Source of the DNA: Xanthomonas sp.
GTDB taxonomy: Bacteria > Pseudomonadota > Gammaproteobacteria > Xanthomonadales > Xanthomonadaceae
Assembly (NCBI RefSeq): GCF_017163755.1
Contig: NZ_JAFIWC010000016.1
Coordinates: 62,001-126,000, forward strand
Direction of reading: 5' to 3'
DNA length: 64,000 bases
Shown one piece after another: positions 12,953 to 21,610 of the stretch. Below the pieces are notes generated by a model. That model worked only from the letters and a program-made list of their open reading frames with translations. It was not told where the DNA came from and ran no database searches. The position numbers and the translations under genes are program-made. Position 1 is the stretch's first letter. Each line of letters opens with the position of its first letter.

Positions 12953-13045
12953 TGTAGCATCGCCGCATCGCGTCATGGCGCCGCCGGCCGCGCTCGCTAT
13001 CATCGGCGTATGGCTTCCGTTATCCCTCATGTACAAGGACCGCCG

Positions 13046-13834
13046 ATGGGCGAGGCGCTGCTGTTGGAACGCTCGGGCAAGGTCCTGACGCTGCGGCTGA
13101 ACCGGCCCGAGGTGCACAACGCCTTCGACGCGGCGCTGATCGCGCGGCTGACCGCCGCGCTGGAGGAGGTCGGCGCCGACCCCAAGGTCAAGGTGGTGGT
13201 GCTCGCCGGCGCCGGCGGCTCGTTCTCGGCCGGCGCCGACCTGCAATGGATGCGTTCGATGGCCACGGCCAGCGAACAGGAGAATCTGGACGACGCGCTG
13301 GCCCTGGCGCGGCTGCTGCGCACGCTCGACGAGCTGCCCAAGCCGACCGTGGCGCGGGTGCATGGCGCCAGCTTCGGCGGCGCGGTCGGGCTGATCGCCT
13401 GCTGCGACATCGCCATCGCCTCCACCGACGCCCGCTTCGGGCTCAGCGAGAGCCGCCTGGGGCTGCTGCCGGCGGTGATCTCGCCGTACGTGATCGCCGC
13501 GATCGGCGCGCGCCAGGCGCGGCGCTGGTTCGCCAGCGCCGAGGCCTTCGACGCGGCCACCGCCACCCAGATCGGGCTGGTGCACCAGGCGGTCGCCCCG
13601 GCCACGCTGGACGCGGCGGTGCAGCGCCAGGTGGAACTGCTGGGCCAGGCCGGCCCGCTGGCCGCGGCCGGCGCCAAGGCGCTGGTGCGGCGGGTCGCCG
13701 CCGGCGGCGATGCGGCGACGCTGGACCGCGACAACGCCGCGCTGATCGCGCGGCTGCGGGTCTCGGCCGAGGGCCAGGAAGGGCTCAGCGCGTTCCTGGA
13801 AAAGCGCCCGGCGAACTGGATCGGCTTCTGGTGA
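13046..13834 (+). CDS. Enoyl-CoA hydratase/isomerase family, probable methylglutaconyl-CoA hydratase
   Basis: 262 aa crotonase-fold enzyme. Typical motifs are RPEVHNAFDAALIARL (~19), the oxyanion loop AGAGGSFSAGADLQWM (~58-73) and GASFGGAVGLIACCDIAIAS (~105-124). SESRLGLLPAVISPYV (~135-150) holds the catalytic-glutamate region, and the FLEKRPANWIGFW ending is typical of methylglutaconyl-CoA hydratases. Its neighbour is HMG-CoA lyase, the next enzyme of leucine/isovalerate breakdown, which supports that substrate. The ATG at 13046 has an AAGGA ribosome site 6-7 nt upstream; an in-frame ATG at 13010 lacks one. Its stop overlaps the next gene (GTGA). Confidence 0.88.
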   Translation: MGEALLLERSGKVLTLRLNRPEVHNAFDAALIARLTAALEEVGADPKVKVVVLAGAGGSFSAGADLQWMRSMATASEQENLDDALALARLLRTLDELPKPTVARVHGASFGGAVGLIACCDIAIASTDARFGLSESRLGLLPAVISPYVIAAIGARQARRWFASAEAFDAATATQIGLVHQAVAPATLDAAVQRQVELLGQAGPLAAAGAKALVRRVAAGGDAATLDRDNAALIARLRVSAEGQEGLSAFLEKRPANWIGFW

Positions 13835-14229
13835 ACCCGCTCGACCACATCGGCCTGCGCTGCCGCGACCTGGACCGCAGCCTGGCGTTCTACCGGCCCG
13901 CGCTGGCCGCGCTGGGGCTGGTCCAGGTGATGGAGGTCACTGCCGAACAAAGCGGCGGCGCGCGCCACGTCGGCTTCGGCCGCGACGGCAAGCCCAGCGT
14001 GTGGCTCAGCGACGGCGGCAGCGGCGCCGGCGGCCTGCACCTGGCGCTGGTCGCGCCCAGCCGCGCCCAGGTCGACGCCTTCCACCGCGCCGCGCTGGCC
14101 GCCGGCGGCGGCGACAACGGTGCGCCGGGACTGCGCCCGCACTACCACCCCGATTACTACGCCGCGTTCGCGCTGGATCCGGACGGGCACAACCTCGAGG
14201 CGGTCTGCCACCGGCCCGAACCGGCCTAG
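13831..14229 (+). CDS. VOC-family (glyoxalase/dioxygenase-fold) protein
   Basis: 132 aa from GTG overlapping the hydratase stop. One vicinal-oxygen-chelate unit: VNPLDHIGLRCRDLDRSLAFY at the start (metal-ligand His in DHIGL), a central HLALVAPSRAQVDAFHRAALAAG and an ending YYAAFALDPDGHNLEAVCHR with the closing Glu. These positions fit a divalent-metal site. The family includes glyoxalase I, fosfomycin resistance and ring-cleavage enzymes; nothing identifies the substrate. Its overlap with leucine-degradation genes suggests a role in CoA-ester or aldehyde handling, but that is inference. Confidence 0.88.
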   Translation: MNPLDHIGLRCRDLDRSLAFYRPALAALGLVQVMEVTAEQSGGARHVGFGRDGKPSVWLSDGGSGAGGLHLALVAPSRAQVDAFHRAALAAGGGDNGAPGLRPHYHPDYYAAFALDPDGHNLEAVCHRPEPA

Positions 14230-14400
14230 GCCTGCCGACGCCATTGGCCGGTTCGCGCCGGATACTGCGTAGGCTGTGGTTTGGGGCCCGGCAAAGGGCG
14301 GACCACCCTCGCTCACCACAGGAGTAGCCGTGACTTCCATCCTGCCGTCCCGCGCCGCCGCCGCGGCACCTGCATGCCCGGCGCAACACGGGCGGCGCCG

Positions 14401-15294
14401 ATGAGCGATTCCGTGCGTCTGGTGGAAGTGGGCCCGCGCGACGGCCTGCAGAACGAGAAGACCCACGTCGCCACCGCCGACAAGATCGCGCTGATCGAGC
14501 GCCTGGCGCGCTGCGGGCTGCGCAGCATCGAGGCCACCAGCTTCGTCAGCCCGCGCTGGGTGCCGCAGATGGCCGACGCCGCGCAGGTCTACGCCGGCAT
14601 CGCGCAGGCGCCCGGCGTGGACTATCCGGTGCTGGTGCCCAACCTGCAGGGCTACGAGCGCGCGCGCGAAGTCGGCGTGCGCGAGGTGGCGGTGTTCACC
14701 GCCGCCTCGGAGACCTTCAACCGCACCAACACCAACGCCGGCATCGACGAGTCGATCGAACGCTTCCGCCCGGTGCTGGCGCGCGCCGCCGCCGACGGCG
14801 TGCGCGTGCGCGGCTACGTCTCCACCGTGCTCGGCTGCCCGTACCAGGGGCAGGTGCCGCTGGCCGACGTGGTGCGCGTGGCGGTGCGGCTGCACGCGCT
14901 GGGCTGCTACGAGATCTCGCTGGGCGACACCATCGGCGTCGGCACCCCGGGCAAGGCGCGGGCGATGCTGCGCGCCGTCGCCGCCGAACTGCCGATGGCG
15001 GCGCTGGCGGTGCACTTCCACGACACCTACGGCCAGGCGCTGGCGAACATCGCCGCCTGCCTGGAGGAAGGCGTGCGCGTGGTCGACGCCGCGGTCTCCG
15101 GCGCCGGCGGCTGCCCCTATGCCAAGGGCGCCAGCGGCAACGTCGCCAGCGAGGACGTGGTGTACCTGCTGCACGGCGCCGGCATCGCCACCGGCATCGA
15201 CCTGGACGCGCTGGCCGCCACCGGCCGCTGGCTGGCGGCCAAGCTCGGCCGCGCCACCGGCAGCAAGGTCGGCCAGGCGTTGGCGGCCTCATGA
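14401..15294 (+). CDS. mvaB: Hydroxymethylglutaryl-CoA lyase
   Basis: 297 aa. Cleaves HMG-CoA to acetyl-CoA and acetoacetate, the last step of leucine catabolism. DRE-TIM metallolyase motifs are clear: VEVGPRDGLQNEK (~8-20), ATSFVSPRWVPQMADA, the metal His pair of VHFHDTYGQALANI (~204-217) and the Cys loop SGAGGCPYAKGASGNVASEDV. The ATG at 14401 (MSDSVRLVEVG) gives normal length; a 5' in-frame ATG would add about ten atypical residues. A 171-nt spacer separates it from the VOC gene. Its stop overlaps the next ATG (ATGA). Confidence 0.96.
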   Translation: MSDSVRLVEVGPRDGLQNEKTHVATADKIALIERLARCGLRSIEATSFVSPRWVPQMADAAQVYAGIAQAPGVDYPVLVPNLQGYERAREVGVREVAVFTAASETFNRTNTNAGIDESIERFRPVLARAAADGVRVRGYVSTVLGCPYQGQVPLADVVRVAVRLHALGCYEISLGDTIGVGTPGKARAMLRAVAAELPMAALAVHFHDTYGQALANIAACLEEGVRVVDAAVSGAGGCPYAKGASGNVASEDVVYLLHGAGIATGIDLDALAATGRWLAAKLGRATGSKVGQALAAS

Positions 15295-17843
15295 GCGCGC
15301 CCGGCCCGCGCACCGACGTCGGCGGGCCGGGCGCGCCCTGCGCCGCGCCGGCGCTGCTGGCCGAACTGGACCGCGCGCGGGCCGCGGCCGCCGATGCGGC
15401 TACCCGCCAGCTGCTCGAACGCGCCGGCGCCGCCCTGCTGGGCGCCCTCGCCGAACGCGACGTGGCGCAACGGCGCTACGCGGCGCTGTTCGACGCGGTG
15501 CCCGACCCGGTCAGCATCCTCGACGAGCACGGCATCGTGCTCGACCTCAACCGCGCCGGCGTCGCCGCCTACCAGCGCCCGCGCGAGGCGATCGTCGGCC
15601 AGCCGATCGAGACGCTGAACCCGGACCTGCCCAAGGACCACCTGGAACCGGTGTGGGACTGCCTCAATCGCGGCCAGACCTACGTCATCGAAGTCACCAA
15701 CATGCGCGGCGATGGCAGCCGCTTCCCGGTGGAAGTGCATTCGGCCGGGTTCGAGCACCAGGGCGCGCGCTGCATCGTCGCGGTCGCGCGCGACCTGAGC
15801 GGGCGCTGGCAGGCCGAATCGCGCTACCGCCTGCTGATGGAGTCGATCGACAAGGGCGTGCTGCTGTTCGACCGCGAAGGCCGCATCGTCTCGGCCAATC
15901 CCGCCGCGCACCGCATCCTCGGCGTCGGCCACGGCGAACCGTTGACCGCGCTGATGCAGGCCGAGGACTGGATCACCGTCGACCAGCACGGCCGGCGCAT
16001 GCCGCAGGACGAATGGCCGATCGTGCGCGCGTTCCGCAGCGGCCAGATCATCCCCAGTACCACCATCGGCCTGTACCACCGCCCGCGCGGGCGCATGGTG
16101 TGGATCTCGGCCACCAACGTGCCGGTGTTCTCGTCCGGGCGCGCGCAGGCCGACCACGTCTTCACCCTGTTCAGCGACATCACCGAGCTCAAGCGCGACA
16201 ACGCGCTGTTCGAGCGCGCGCAGTCGCTGGCGCACATCGGCGGCTGGGAGTGGGACCGCAGCCAGCAGCGGCTGTACCTGACCGAAGAGACCCAGCGCAT
16301 CCTCGGCCAGCACACCGCGCCCGACAGCATGGCCGCGCTGCTGGCCAGCCTGCGCGGCGTGGACCAGCGGCGGCTGGAAGCGGCGCTGCTGGAAGCGGTC
16401 GAGCGCCAGGCCGGGTTCGAACTGGAACTGCAGGGCCAGCGCGGCGACGGCCATTCGTTCTGGGTGCGGATGATCGGCGAGGTGGAGGCCGGCGACCTGT
16501 CGGCCTCGCGCATCGCCGGGACCATGCAGGACATCACCGAGCGCAAGCAGGCCGAGGAGACGCTGCGCATCCAGGCGCGCACCGATCCGCTGACCGGGAT
16601 CATGAACCGCGACGCGGTGCTGGGCGACCTGGACGCGCGCCTGGCCAATCCCTCGCACGCCATGGCCGCGGTGCTGTACATCGACCTGGACCGGTTCAAG
16701 ACGGTCAACGACGTGCTCGGCCACAACGCCGGCGACGAACTGCTGATCGAAGCGGCGCGGCGCATCGCCACCGCGGTCGGCACCGAAGGCCTGATCGCGC
16801 GCTTCGGCGGCGACGAGTTCCTGGTGATCTGCGACGCGCGCGACGTGCCCGAGCAGCCGCAGCGGCTGGCCGAGGCGATCACCGGTGCGTTCGCCGAGCC
16901 GTTCCGCTTCGGCAGCGACGAATTCTCGGTGACCGCCAGCATCGGCATCGCCCGCGCGCCGCAGGACGGCACCCGCCCGCAGCAGCTGATCCAGAACGCG
17001 GACATGGCGATGTACGACTGCAAGCGCCGCTCGCGCAACGGCTGGCAGGCGTTCAGCCCGGAACTGGCGCAACACCAGCAGGACCGGCTGCAGATCGAGA
17101 CCCAGCTGCGCCGCGCGGTGGACCAGCACGAGTTCCGCCTGGTCTACCAGCCGCAGGTGGACCTGCGCCATGGCCGGGTGATCGCCGCCGAGGCGCTGAT
17201 CCGCTGGCAGAACCACCAGCTCGGCGAGCTGCGCCCGGACCTGTTCATCGGCCATGCCGAGAGCACCGGCGACATCGTGCGCATCGGCAACTGGGTGCTG
17301 CACGAAGCCTGCCGGCAGATCCGCCAGTGGCTCGAGCAGGGCCTGGGGCTGGTGCGCGTGGCGATCAACGTCTCCTACCGCCAGTTCGTCGGCGAGGACC
17401 TGGCGCAGAACGTGCGCGGCGCGCTGGAGGCGTTCGGCCTGCCCGGCACCGCGCTGGAACTGGAATTCACCGAGCGCGTGCTGATCGAGGACGCGCCGGC
17501 CACGCTGCGCACCTTCGCCGAGCTGCGCGAGATGGGGGTGATGCTGACCATCGACGATTTCGGCGAGGGCTACAGCGCGCTGAACTACCTGCGCCGGCTG
17601 CCGATCCACGGCCTGAAGCTGAGCCAGCTGTTCGTCGAGGGCGTGCCCGGCAACCGCTCGGACGTGGCGGTATGCGAGGCGGTGTGCGGCATCGCCCGCA
17701 GCCTGGGCCTGGGCCTGGTCGCCGAAGGCGTGGAATCGGAAGCGCAGCGCCGGTTCCTGCTGCGCATGGGGGTGCCGGTCGGACAGGGCTTCCTGTTCGC
17801 CCCGGGACTGTCGCCGGACGAGTTCGCGCGACGGCTGGGCTGA
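15291..17843 (+). CDS. PAS-GGDEF-EAL cyclic-di-GMP signalling protein
   Basis: 850 aa, cytosolic (no membrane helix seen). An N-terminal helical stretch (1-60) is followed by two PAS domains (~62-175 and ~180-300) and a PAC-like third sensor (~305-420, ending GTMQDITERKQAEE). The GGDEF domain (~425-585) has an intact active motif RFGGDEF near 503. The EAL domain (~600-845) has EALIRWQ near 633, Asn in INVSYRQF, Glu in ELEFTERV, both Asp of TIDDFGEGYSAL near 755 and Lys in GLKLSQLF, where the usual KID is KLS. Both activities look possible. It overlaps mvaB by 4 nt. Confidence 0.95.
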   Translation: MSAPGPRTDVGGPGAPCAAPALLAELDRARAAAADAATRQLLERAGAALLGALAERDVAQRRYAALFDAVPDPVSILDEHGIVLDLNRAGVAAYQRPREAIVGQPIETLNPDLPKDHLEPVWDCLNRGQTYVIEVTNMRGDGSRFPVEVHSAGFEHQGARCIVAVARDLSGRWQAESRYRLLMESIDKGVLLFDREGRIVSANPAAHRILGVGHGEPLTALMQAEDWITVDQHGRRMPQDEWPIVRAFRSGQIIPSTTIGLYHRPRGRMVWISATNVPVFSSGRAQADHVFTLFSDITELKRDNALFERAQSLAHIGGWEWDRSQQRLYLTEETQRILGQHTAPDSMAALLASLRGVDQRRLEAALLEAVERQAGFELELQGQRGDGHSFWVRMIGEVEAGDLSASRIAGTMQDITERKQAEETLRIQARTDPLTGIMNRDAVLGDLDARLANPSHAMAAVLYIDLDRFKTVNDVLGHNAGDELLIEAARRIATAVGTEGLIARFGGDEFLVICDARDVPEQPQRLAEAITGAFAEPFRFGSDEFSVTASIGIARAPQDGTRPQQLIQNADMAMYDCKRRSRNGWQAFSPELAQHQQDRLQIETQLRRAVDQHEFRLVYQPQVDLRHGRVIAAEALIRWQNHQLGELRPDLFIGHAESTGDIVRIGNWVLHEACRQIRQWLEQGLGLVRVAINVSYRQFVGEDLAQNVRGALEAFGLPGTALELEFTERVLIEDAPATLRTFAELREMGVMLTIDDFGEGYSALNYLRRLPIHGLKLSQLFVEGVPGNRSDVAVCEAVCGIARSLGLGLVAEGVESEAQRRFLLRMGVPVGQGFLFAPGLSPDEFARRLG

Positions 17844-17919
17844 GCGCGGACCGCGCCAACGCCTTCCTCCGCGCCCGGCGGCACGAGCTCAAGTCCTGTT
17901 TTCGCGAGGCTTAGCGCGC

Positions 17920-18852
17920 CTACGCCAGGCCGTACGGCAACTCGGCGGTGGAGAACACGCGTTCGCCGACCGCCTCGCCGCGCAGGAAGCGCAGGCCGGC
18001 GTCGATCACGCCCGCGTCGCCGACGATGCGATGGTGGCCGAGCCCGACGGTGTTGAGCAGGCGCGCCCCCGGCCAGTAGCGCGCATAGCGTTCGCCTTCG
18101 TCCCACGGCACCTCGCCGTCGGCGAGGTCGTGCACGACCAGCGCCGGCGTGGCCAGGCCGGGCCCTATGTGCTGCGCGGCGACCGCGGCGAACGACACCC
18201 CGGCGCGCGCCTCGACGGCGCGGTGGAACGCCGGCAGCGCCGGCCGGCCCAGACCCAGCAGGCCTGCGAAACGGTCGGTGGCGGCCAGCGCGTCCGCCGG
18301 CGGCGCGACCAGCACGACGCGCCGCGCGTGCACGCCCTCGGCCAGCGCCAGCACGATCGCCGCCGCGCCCAGCGAGTGCCCGATCACGCCGTGCAGCGGA
18401 CCCTGCCGCCGCGCCACCTCGGCCAGCACCCTGCCGAATCCCGGCAGCGTGGCGTGGCGCCCGCTGCTGCGTCCGTGCGCGATCTGGTCGAAGCTGACCA
18501 CCGCGTAGCCCTGCGCGCGCAGGCGCGGCAGCCACGGCAGCACGCGCAGACCGAAGCTCGACCAGCCATGGGAGAACAGCAGCAGCGGCTGCGTGGCCGG
18601 ATCGCCCCAACGGTACAGCGCCACCGTCTCGCCGTCGATCTGCAGGCTGTCCAGTTCCGCGCCGTGCAGCGGCGCGGCCAGCGCGCGCTCGCGGCTGTCG
18701 CGCAGCGGCCGGGTGAACAGGCGTTCGACATGGCGACCGGTGCGCTGCGGCAGCACCCAGCCGCCGATGCCGAACGCCAGCCGCAGGCACTGCAGGCGCA
18801 CTTCGTCCAGAAAACGAACGGTCGTTCTTTTTTTACGGGCAACGGCAACCAT
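17920..18852 (-). CDS. Alpha/beta-hydrolase
   Basis: 310 aa. The triad is visible: nucleophile GHSLGAAAIVLA (~148), acid VHDLADGEVPW (~247) and His in GLGHHRIVGDAGV (~272). LLLFSHGWSSFGL (~93) carries the oxyanion-hole HG. No signal peptide; the N-terminus is basic (ARKKRTTVRF). It starts 21 nt after the TetR regulator stops, and a copy of that regulator's probable operator lies within its first codons. It is probably an esterase or lipase controlled by the regulator; the substrate is unknown. Confidence 0.88.
   Translation of the reverse strand: MVAVARKKRTTVRFLDEVRLQCLRLAFGIGGWVLPQRTGRHVERLFTRPLRDSRERALAAPLHGAELDSLQIDGETVALYRWGDPATQPLLLFSHGWSSFGLRVLPWLPRLRAQGYAVVSFDQIAHGRSSGRHATLPGFGRVLAEVARRQGPLHGVIGHSLGAAAIVLALAEGVHARRVVLVAPPADALAATDRFAGLLGLGRPALPAFHRAVEARAGVSFAAVAAQHIGPGLATPALVVHDLADGEVPWDEGERYARYWPGARLLNTVGLGHHRIVGDAGVIDAGLRFLRGEAVGERVFSTAELPYGLA
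18814..18828. promoter_or_regulatory. Second copy of the palindrome within the hydrolase start codons
   Basis: ACGAACGGTCGTTCT repeats the 12-bp palindrome at 18816-18827, inside codons 9-13 of the hydrolase and next to a T-run. It could be an internal operator allowing separate repression of the hydrolase. Confidence 0.6.
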
Positions 18853-18873
18853 CGTGTTTCTCCATTCGGACCG

Positions 18874-19476
18874 TCAGGGGATGTAACGTTGCAGCAGCGC
18901 TTCCATCGCCCGTTCGGCGCGCGCGAGCACCTCGTCGGCGCCGAACAGGCGCAGGTCGTGGTGGCAGGCCAGCGCCACCGCATAGGTCTCGAAGGCGATC
19001 TGCGCCGCGTCGCTTTCCGAACGCAGGTCGCCGGCATCGATGGCCATCTGCGCGCAGCGCTGGATCTCGCCGCGCAACTGCCGCTGGTAGGTGCGCACGC
19101 GCTCGCGCAGCGGGCCCGGCTTGTCGTCGAACTCGCTGGCCGCGGCCATCAGCACGCAGCCGCCGGTCTTGCCCATGTCGCGCAGGAATCGCAACCAGTG
19201 CCGGGCGATGGCGCGGAAACGCGGCAGGCCGCGACGCTCGCGCAACGCCGGGCGGAACACCTGTTCGGTGAACTCCTCCGACGCCCGGTCGAGGATGCAC
19301 AGCTGCAGATCTTCGCGCGTGCCGAAATGGGCGAACACGCCGCTCTTGGACATGCCGGCCAGCGCCGCCAGGGCGCCGATGGTCACCCCGTCCAGCCCTT
19401 CGGTACGCGCCAGCGCGCAGCCGGCGCCGACCAGACGTTCGCGGGTGAGATCGCCCTTGCGGGGTTGCATGCTCAT
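18874..19476 (-). CDS. TetR-family transcriptional regulator
   Basis: 200 aa. The N-terminal helix-turn-helix (~10-56) reads TRERLVGAGCALARTEGLDG followed by TIGALAALAGMSKSGVFAHFG, with the usual F-x-H-F-G close. The ligand domain follows (GKTGGCVLMAAASEFDDKPG resembles the C-terminal domain of TetR proteins near fatty-acid or hydrolase genes). The start at 19474-19476 (MSMQPRKGDLT) lies about 16 nt from a perfect palindrome GAACGGTCGTTC, probably its own operator. Transcribed divergently from the short-chain dehydrogenase and together with the hydrolase. Confidence 0.93.
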   Translation of the reverse strand: MSMQPRKGDLTRERLVGAGCALARTEGLDGVTIGALAALAGMSKSGVFAHFGTREDLQLCILDRASEEFTEQVFRPALRERRGLPRFRAIARHWLRFLRDMGKTGGCVLMAAASEFDDKPGPLRERVRTYQRQLRGEIQRCAQMAIDAGDLRSESDAAQIAFETYAVALACHHDLRLFGADEVLARAERAMEALLQRYIP

Positions 19477-19490
19477 GTCGGCATGAAAAC

Positions 19491-19505
19491 ACGAACGGTC
19501 GTTCG
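19491..19505. promoter_or_regulatory. Palindromic TetR operator in the tetR-SDR divergent region
   Basis: ACGAACGGTCGTTCG contains the perfect 12-bp palindrome GAACGGTCGTTC (19493-19504) between the two divergent genes, a typical TetR-family operator. An identical 12-mer lies at 18816-18827. Confidence 0.72.
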
Positions 19506-19608
19506 ATTCAAGGCACCGGCGTGCCGCGCCCACGCCGGCCCGGCGACGCTGCCGGCGCGACGGCGCGCAGGCTAGAATCGCCCCCTTCCTCTTTCGGAAG
19601 CGTCCGGC

Positions 19609-20379
19609 ATGCAGCTTCCCGACATCCGCGCCATCGTCACCGGCGGCGTTTCCGGCCTGGGCCTGGCGGTGGCGCAACGCATCGTCGCCGACGGCGGCAA
19701 GGTCGCGCTGTTCGACATCGACGACGCCAAGGGCGCCGCCGCGGTCGTCGCGCTGGGCCAGGCACAGGCCCGCTATTTCCGCACCGATGTCGTCGACGAG
19801 GCGCAGGTGGCGGCCAATGCCGATGCCGCGCGCGCGTTCCTGGGCGGGCTCAACGCGGCGGTCAACTGCGCCGGCATCCTCGGCGCCGGCCGCGTGCTGG
19901 GCAAGGAGGCGCCGATGCCGCTGGCCACCTTCCGCGGCACGGTGATGGTCAACCTGGTCGGCAGCTTCAACGTCGCCAAGGCCGCTGCCGCGCTGATGCA
20001 GCACAACGCGCCGGACGCGGACGGCGAACGCGGCGCGATCGTCAACACCGCCAGCGTCGCCGCCTACGAAGGCCAGATCGGCCAGGCCGCCTATGCCGCC
20101 TCCAAGGGCGGCGTGGTGGCCATGACCCTGCCGATGGCGCGCGAACTGGCGCGCTTCGGCATCCGCGTCAACAGCATCGCCCCCGGCATCTTCTGGACCC
20201 CGATGGTCGACGGCATGTCCGAGGCGGTGCAGCAGTCGCTGTCCGCGTCGATCCCGTTCCCGGCACGGCTCGGCCGTCCGGAGGAATTCGCCGACACCGT
20301 CGTGTTCGCGCTGCGCAACCGCTACCTCAACGGCGAGGTCATCCGCCTCGATGGCGCGGTGCGGTTGGCGCCCAAGTAG
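19609..20379 (+). CDS. Short-chain dehydrogenase (3-hydroxyacyl-CoA dehydrogenase type II-like)
   Basis: 256 aa. NAD-binding motif [12 protein letters not shown] (~11-22), LFDIDDAKG after the second strand (NAD preference), NCAGILGAG (~86), catalytic Ser in [13 protein letters not shown] (~147) and YAASKGG (Tyr ~162, Lys ~166), then [12 protein letters not shown]. The central [13 protein letters not shown] and the closing [13 protein letters not shown] are typical of HSD17B10/HADH2-like enzymes that oxidise 3-hydroxyacyl-CoA. It is divergent from the TetR gene with a shared operator, so the pair probably act in lipid or acyl-CoA metabolism. Confidence 0.92.
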   Translation: MQLPDIRAIVTGGVSGLGLAVAQRIVADGGKVALFDIDDAKGAAAVVALGQAQARYFRTDVVDEAQVAANADAARAFLGGLNAAVNCAGILGAGRVLGKEAPMPLATFRGTVMVNLVGSFNVAKAAAALMQHNAPDADGERGAIVNTASVAAYEGQIGQAAYAASKGGVVAMTLPMARELARFGIRVNSIAPGIFWTPMVDGMSEAVQQSLSASIPFPARLGRPEEFADTVVFALRNRYLNGEVIRLDGAVRLAPK

Positions 20380-20480
20380 CCGGGAGTTGGGAATAGGGAA
20401 CCGGGAATCGCAAGGCGCATCCCTCCCCCTGATCCTCGCACGCCGGCTTACCCTTTTCCATTCCCTATTCCCTATTCCCA
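20380..20480. repeat. Inverted GGGAATR heptamer arrays before yeiP
   Basis: Left half (20380-20410) has GGGAGTT-GGGAATA-GGGAACC-GGGAATC units; right half (20453-20479) has CATTCCC-TATTCCC-TATTCCC in the opposite orientation. The right array runs directly into the yeiP ATG, leaving no purine-rich ribosome site. About 42 nt lie between the halves and hold no gene. Confidence 0.85.
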
Positions 20481-21046
20481 TGAAAGCCAACGAAATCAAG
20501 AAAGGCAACGTCGTCGAATACAACAACGGCGTCTATCAGATCCGCGACATCGAGCGCAGCTCGCCGCAGGGCCGCGGCGGCAACGTGCGCTTCCGCTTCG
20601 TCATGTACAGCGTGCCGGGCGGCAACAAGCTCGACGCCAGCTTCGACGGCGACGACGACCTGCGCGAGGTGGAGCTGATGCGGCGCCTTGCGACGTTCTC
20701 GTACAAGGACGGCGACGCCTTCGTGTTCATGGACGACGAGGACTACACGCCCTACACCCTGGACGCGGACGTGGTCGGCGACGACGCCGGCTACATCACC
20801 GAGGGCCTGACCGGCATCTACGTGCAGGTGATCGACGACCAGCCGGTGGCGGTGCAGCTGCCGCAGAGCGTGGCCCTGGAAGTGGTCGAGACCCCGCCGG
20901 AACTGAAGGGCGGCACCGCGACCAAGCGGCCGAAGCCGGCCAAGCTCAACACCGGTATCGAGATCATGGTGCCGGAGTACATCGGCACCGGCGAGCGCGT
21001 GCTGGTCAACACCACCACCGGCGAATTCGCCGGCCGCGCCGACTGA
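20480..21046 (+). CDS. yeiP: Elongation factor P-like protein YeiP
   Basis: 188 aa. Three-domain EF-P fold: an N-terminal KOW-like domain ([40 protein letters not shown]) and two OB domains ending with the EF-P signature region [20 protein letters not shown] and [12 protein letters not shown]. The EF-P lysine loop is replaced by PQGRGG with Arg at the tip, as in YeiP/EfpL proteins. These bind the ribosome and relieve stalling. The ATG at 20480 abuts a TATTCCC repeat array, so no Shine-Dalgarno is visible. The next gene starts 2 nt after its stop. Confidence 0.95.
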   Translation: MKANEIKKGNVVEYNNGVYQIRDIERSSPQGRGGNVRFRFVMYSVPGGNKLDASFDGDDDLREVELMRRLATFSYKDGDAFVFMDDEDYTPYTLDADVVGDDAGYITEGLTGIYVQVIDDQPVAVQLPQSVALEVVETPPELKGGTATKRPKPAKLNTGIEIMVPEYIGTGERVLVNTTTGEFAGRAD

Positions 21047-21048
21047 CC

Positions 21049-21444
21049 GTGCCGCGCCCGCGCGCCCTCGCCTTCGTCGTGGCCGCGGCGCTGGCGGCGC
21101 CCTGCACGGCGCCGGCGGCCGAACGCGCGCCGGCGAAGGCGGCGACGTGCACGATTCCCGCGGAAGTGGCGCCGGAGCACCAGCCCGGCTTCTGCCAGAT
21201 GCCGCCGGACGTGCGCGCCTTCGTCGCGCGGCAGGACACCTGCGAGCATTTCGCCGGCGAGGAGCCGTACGACGCCGAGCGCCGGCGCGAGCTGGACGCG
21301 GCCATCGACGAGTTCTGCAGCGGCAACGACGCGACCTGGACGCGCCTGCGCGAACGCCACCGCCACGATCCGCAGCGCGCCGCATGGCTGCGGCGCTACG
21401 GCGAGGACGCCGGGCTGGACCTGCCCGGCATGGAGCCGCGCTGA
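21049..21444 (+). CDS. Small secreted protein, unknown function
   Basis: 131 aa from GTG, 2 nt after yeiP. Signal peptide LAFVVAAALAAPCTAPAAERA (~6-26) with AxA-type cleavage sites. The mature part has four Cys (TCTIPAEV, GFCQMPPDV, DTCEHFAGE, DEFCSGN), consistent with two disulfides in the periplasm. The acidic-helical pattern EEPYDAERRRELDAAIDE resembles small conserved proteins in this family; no known domain was recognised. Probably co-transcribed with yeiP. Confidence 0.7.
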   Translation: MPRPRALAFVVAAALAAPCTAPAAERAPAKAATCTIPAEVAPEHQPGFCQMPPDVRAFVARQDTCEHFAGEEPYDAERRRELDAAIDEFCSGNDATWTRLRERHRHDPQRAAWLRRYGEDAGLDLPGMEPR

Positions 21445-21610
21445 CGCCTGCGGGAAGCGGCCGGCGCCTTGGCGGTGCGTGGCGTGGGCGTGTGCGGCCG
21501 ACGGGCATCGCCGTGCCCAAGCTCAGAAGCCAGCAGGGCCGCTAGCGGCCCGCTCGCGCATGGCCTCTCCCACGGGGCCGAAGGCATGCCTGCGAGATGG
21601 CTGCCGGAGC

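Noticed and set aside
13010-13045. ATG at 13010 as start of the hydratase
   Set aside because: No ribosome site precedes it, and the extra 12 residues are atypical; the ATG at 13046 has AAGGA.
15117-17609. 830-codon minus-strand frame opposite the GGDEF-EAL gene
   Set aside because: Antisense shadow; composition is His/Gln/Arg-rich and no motif is present, while the plus frame has clear domains.
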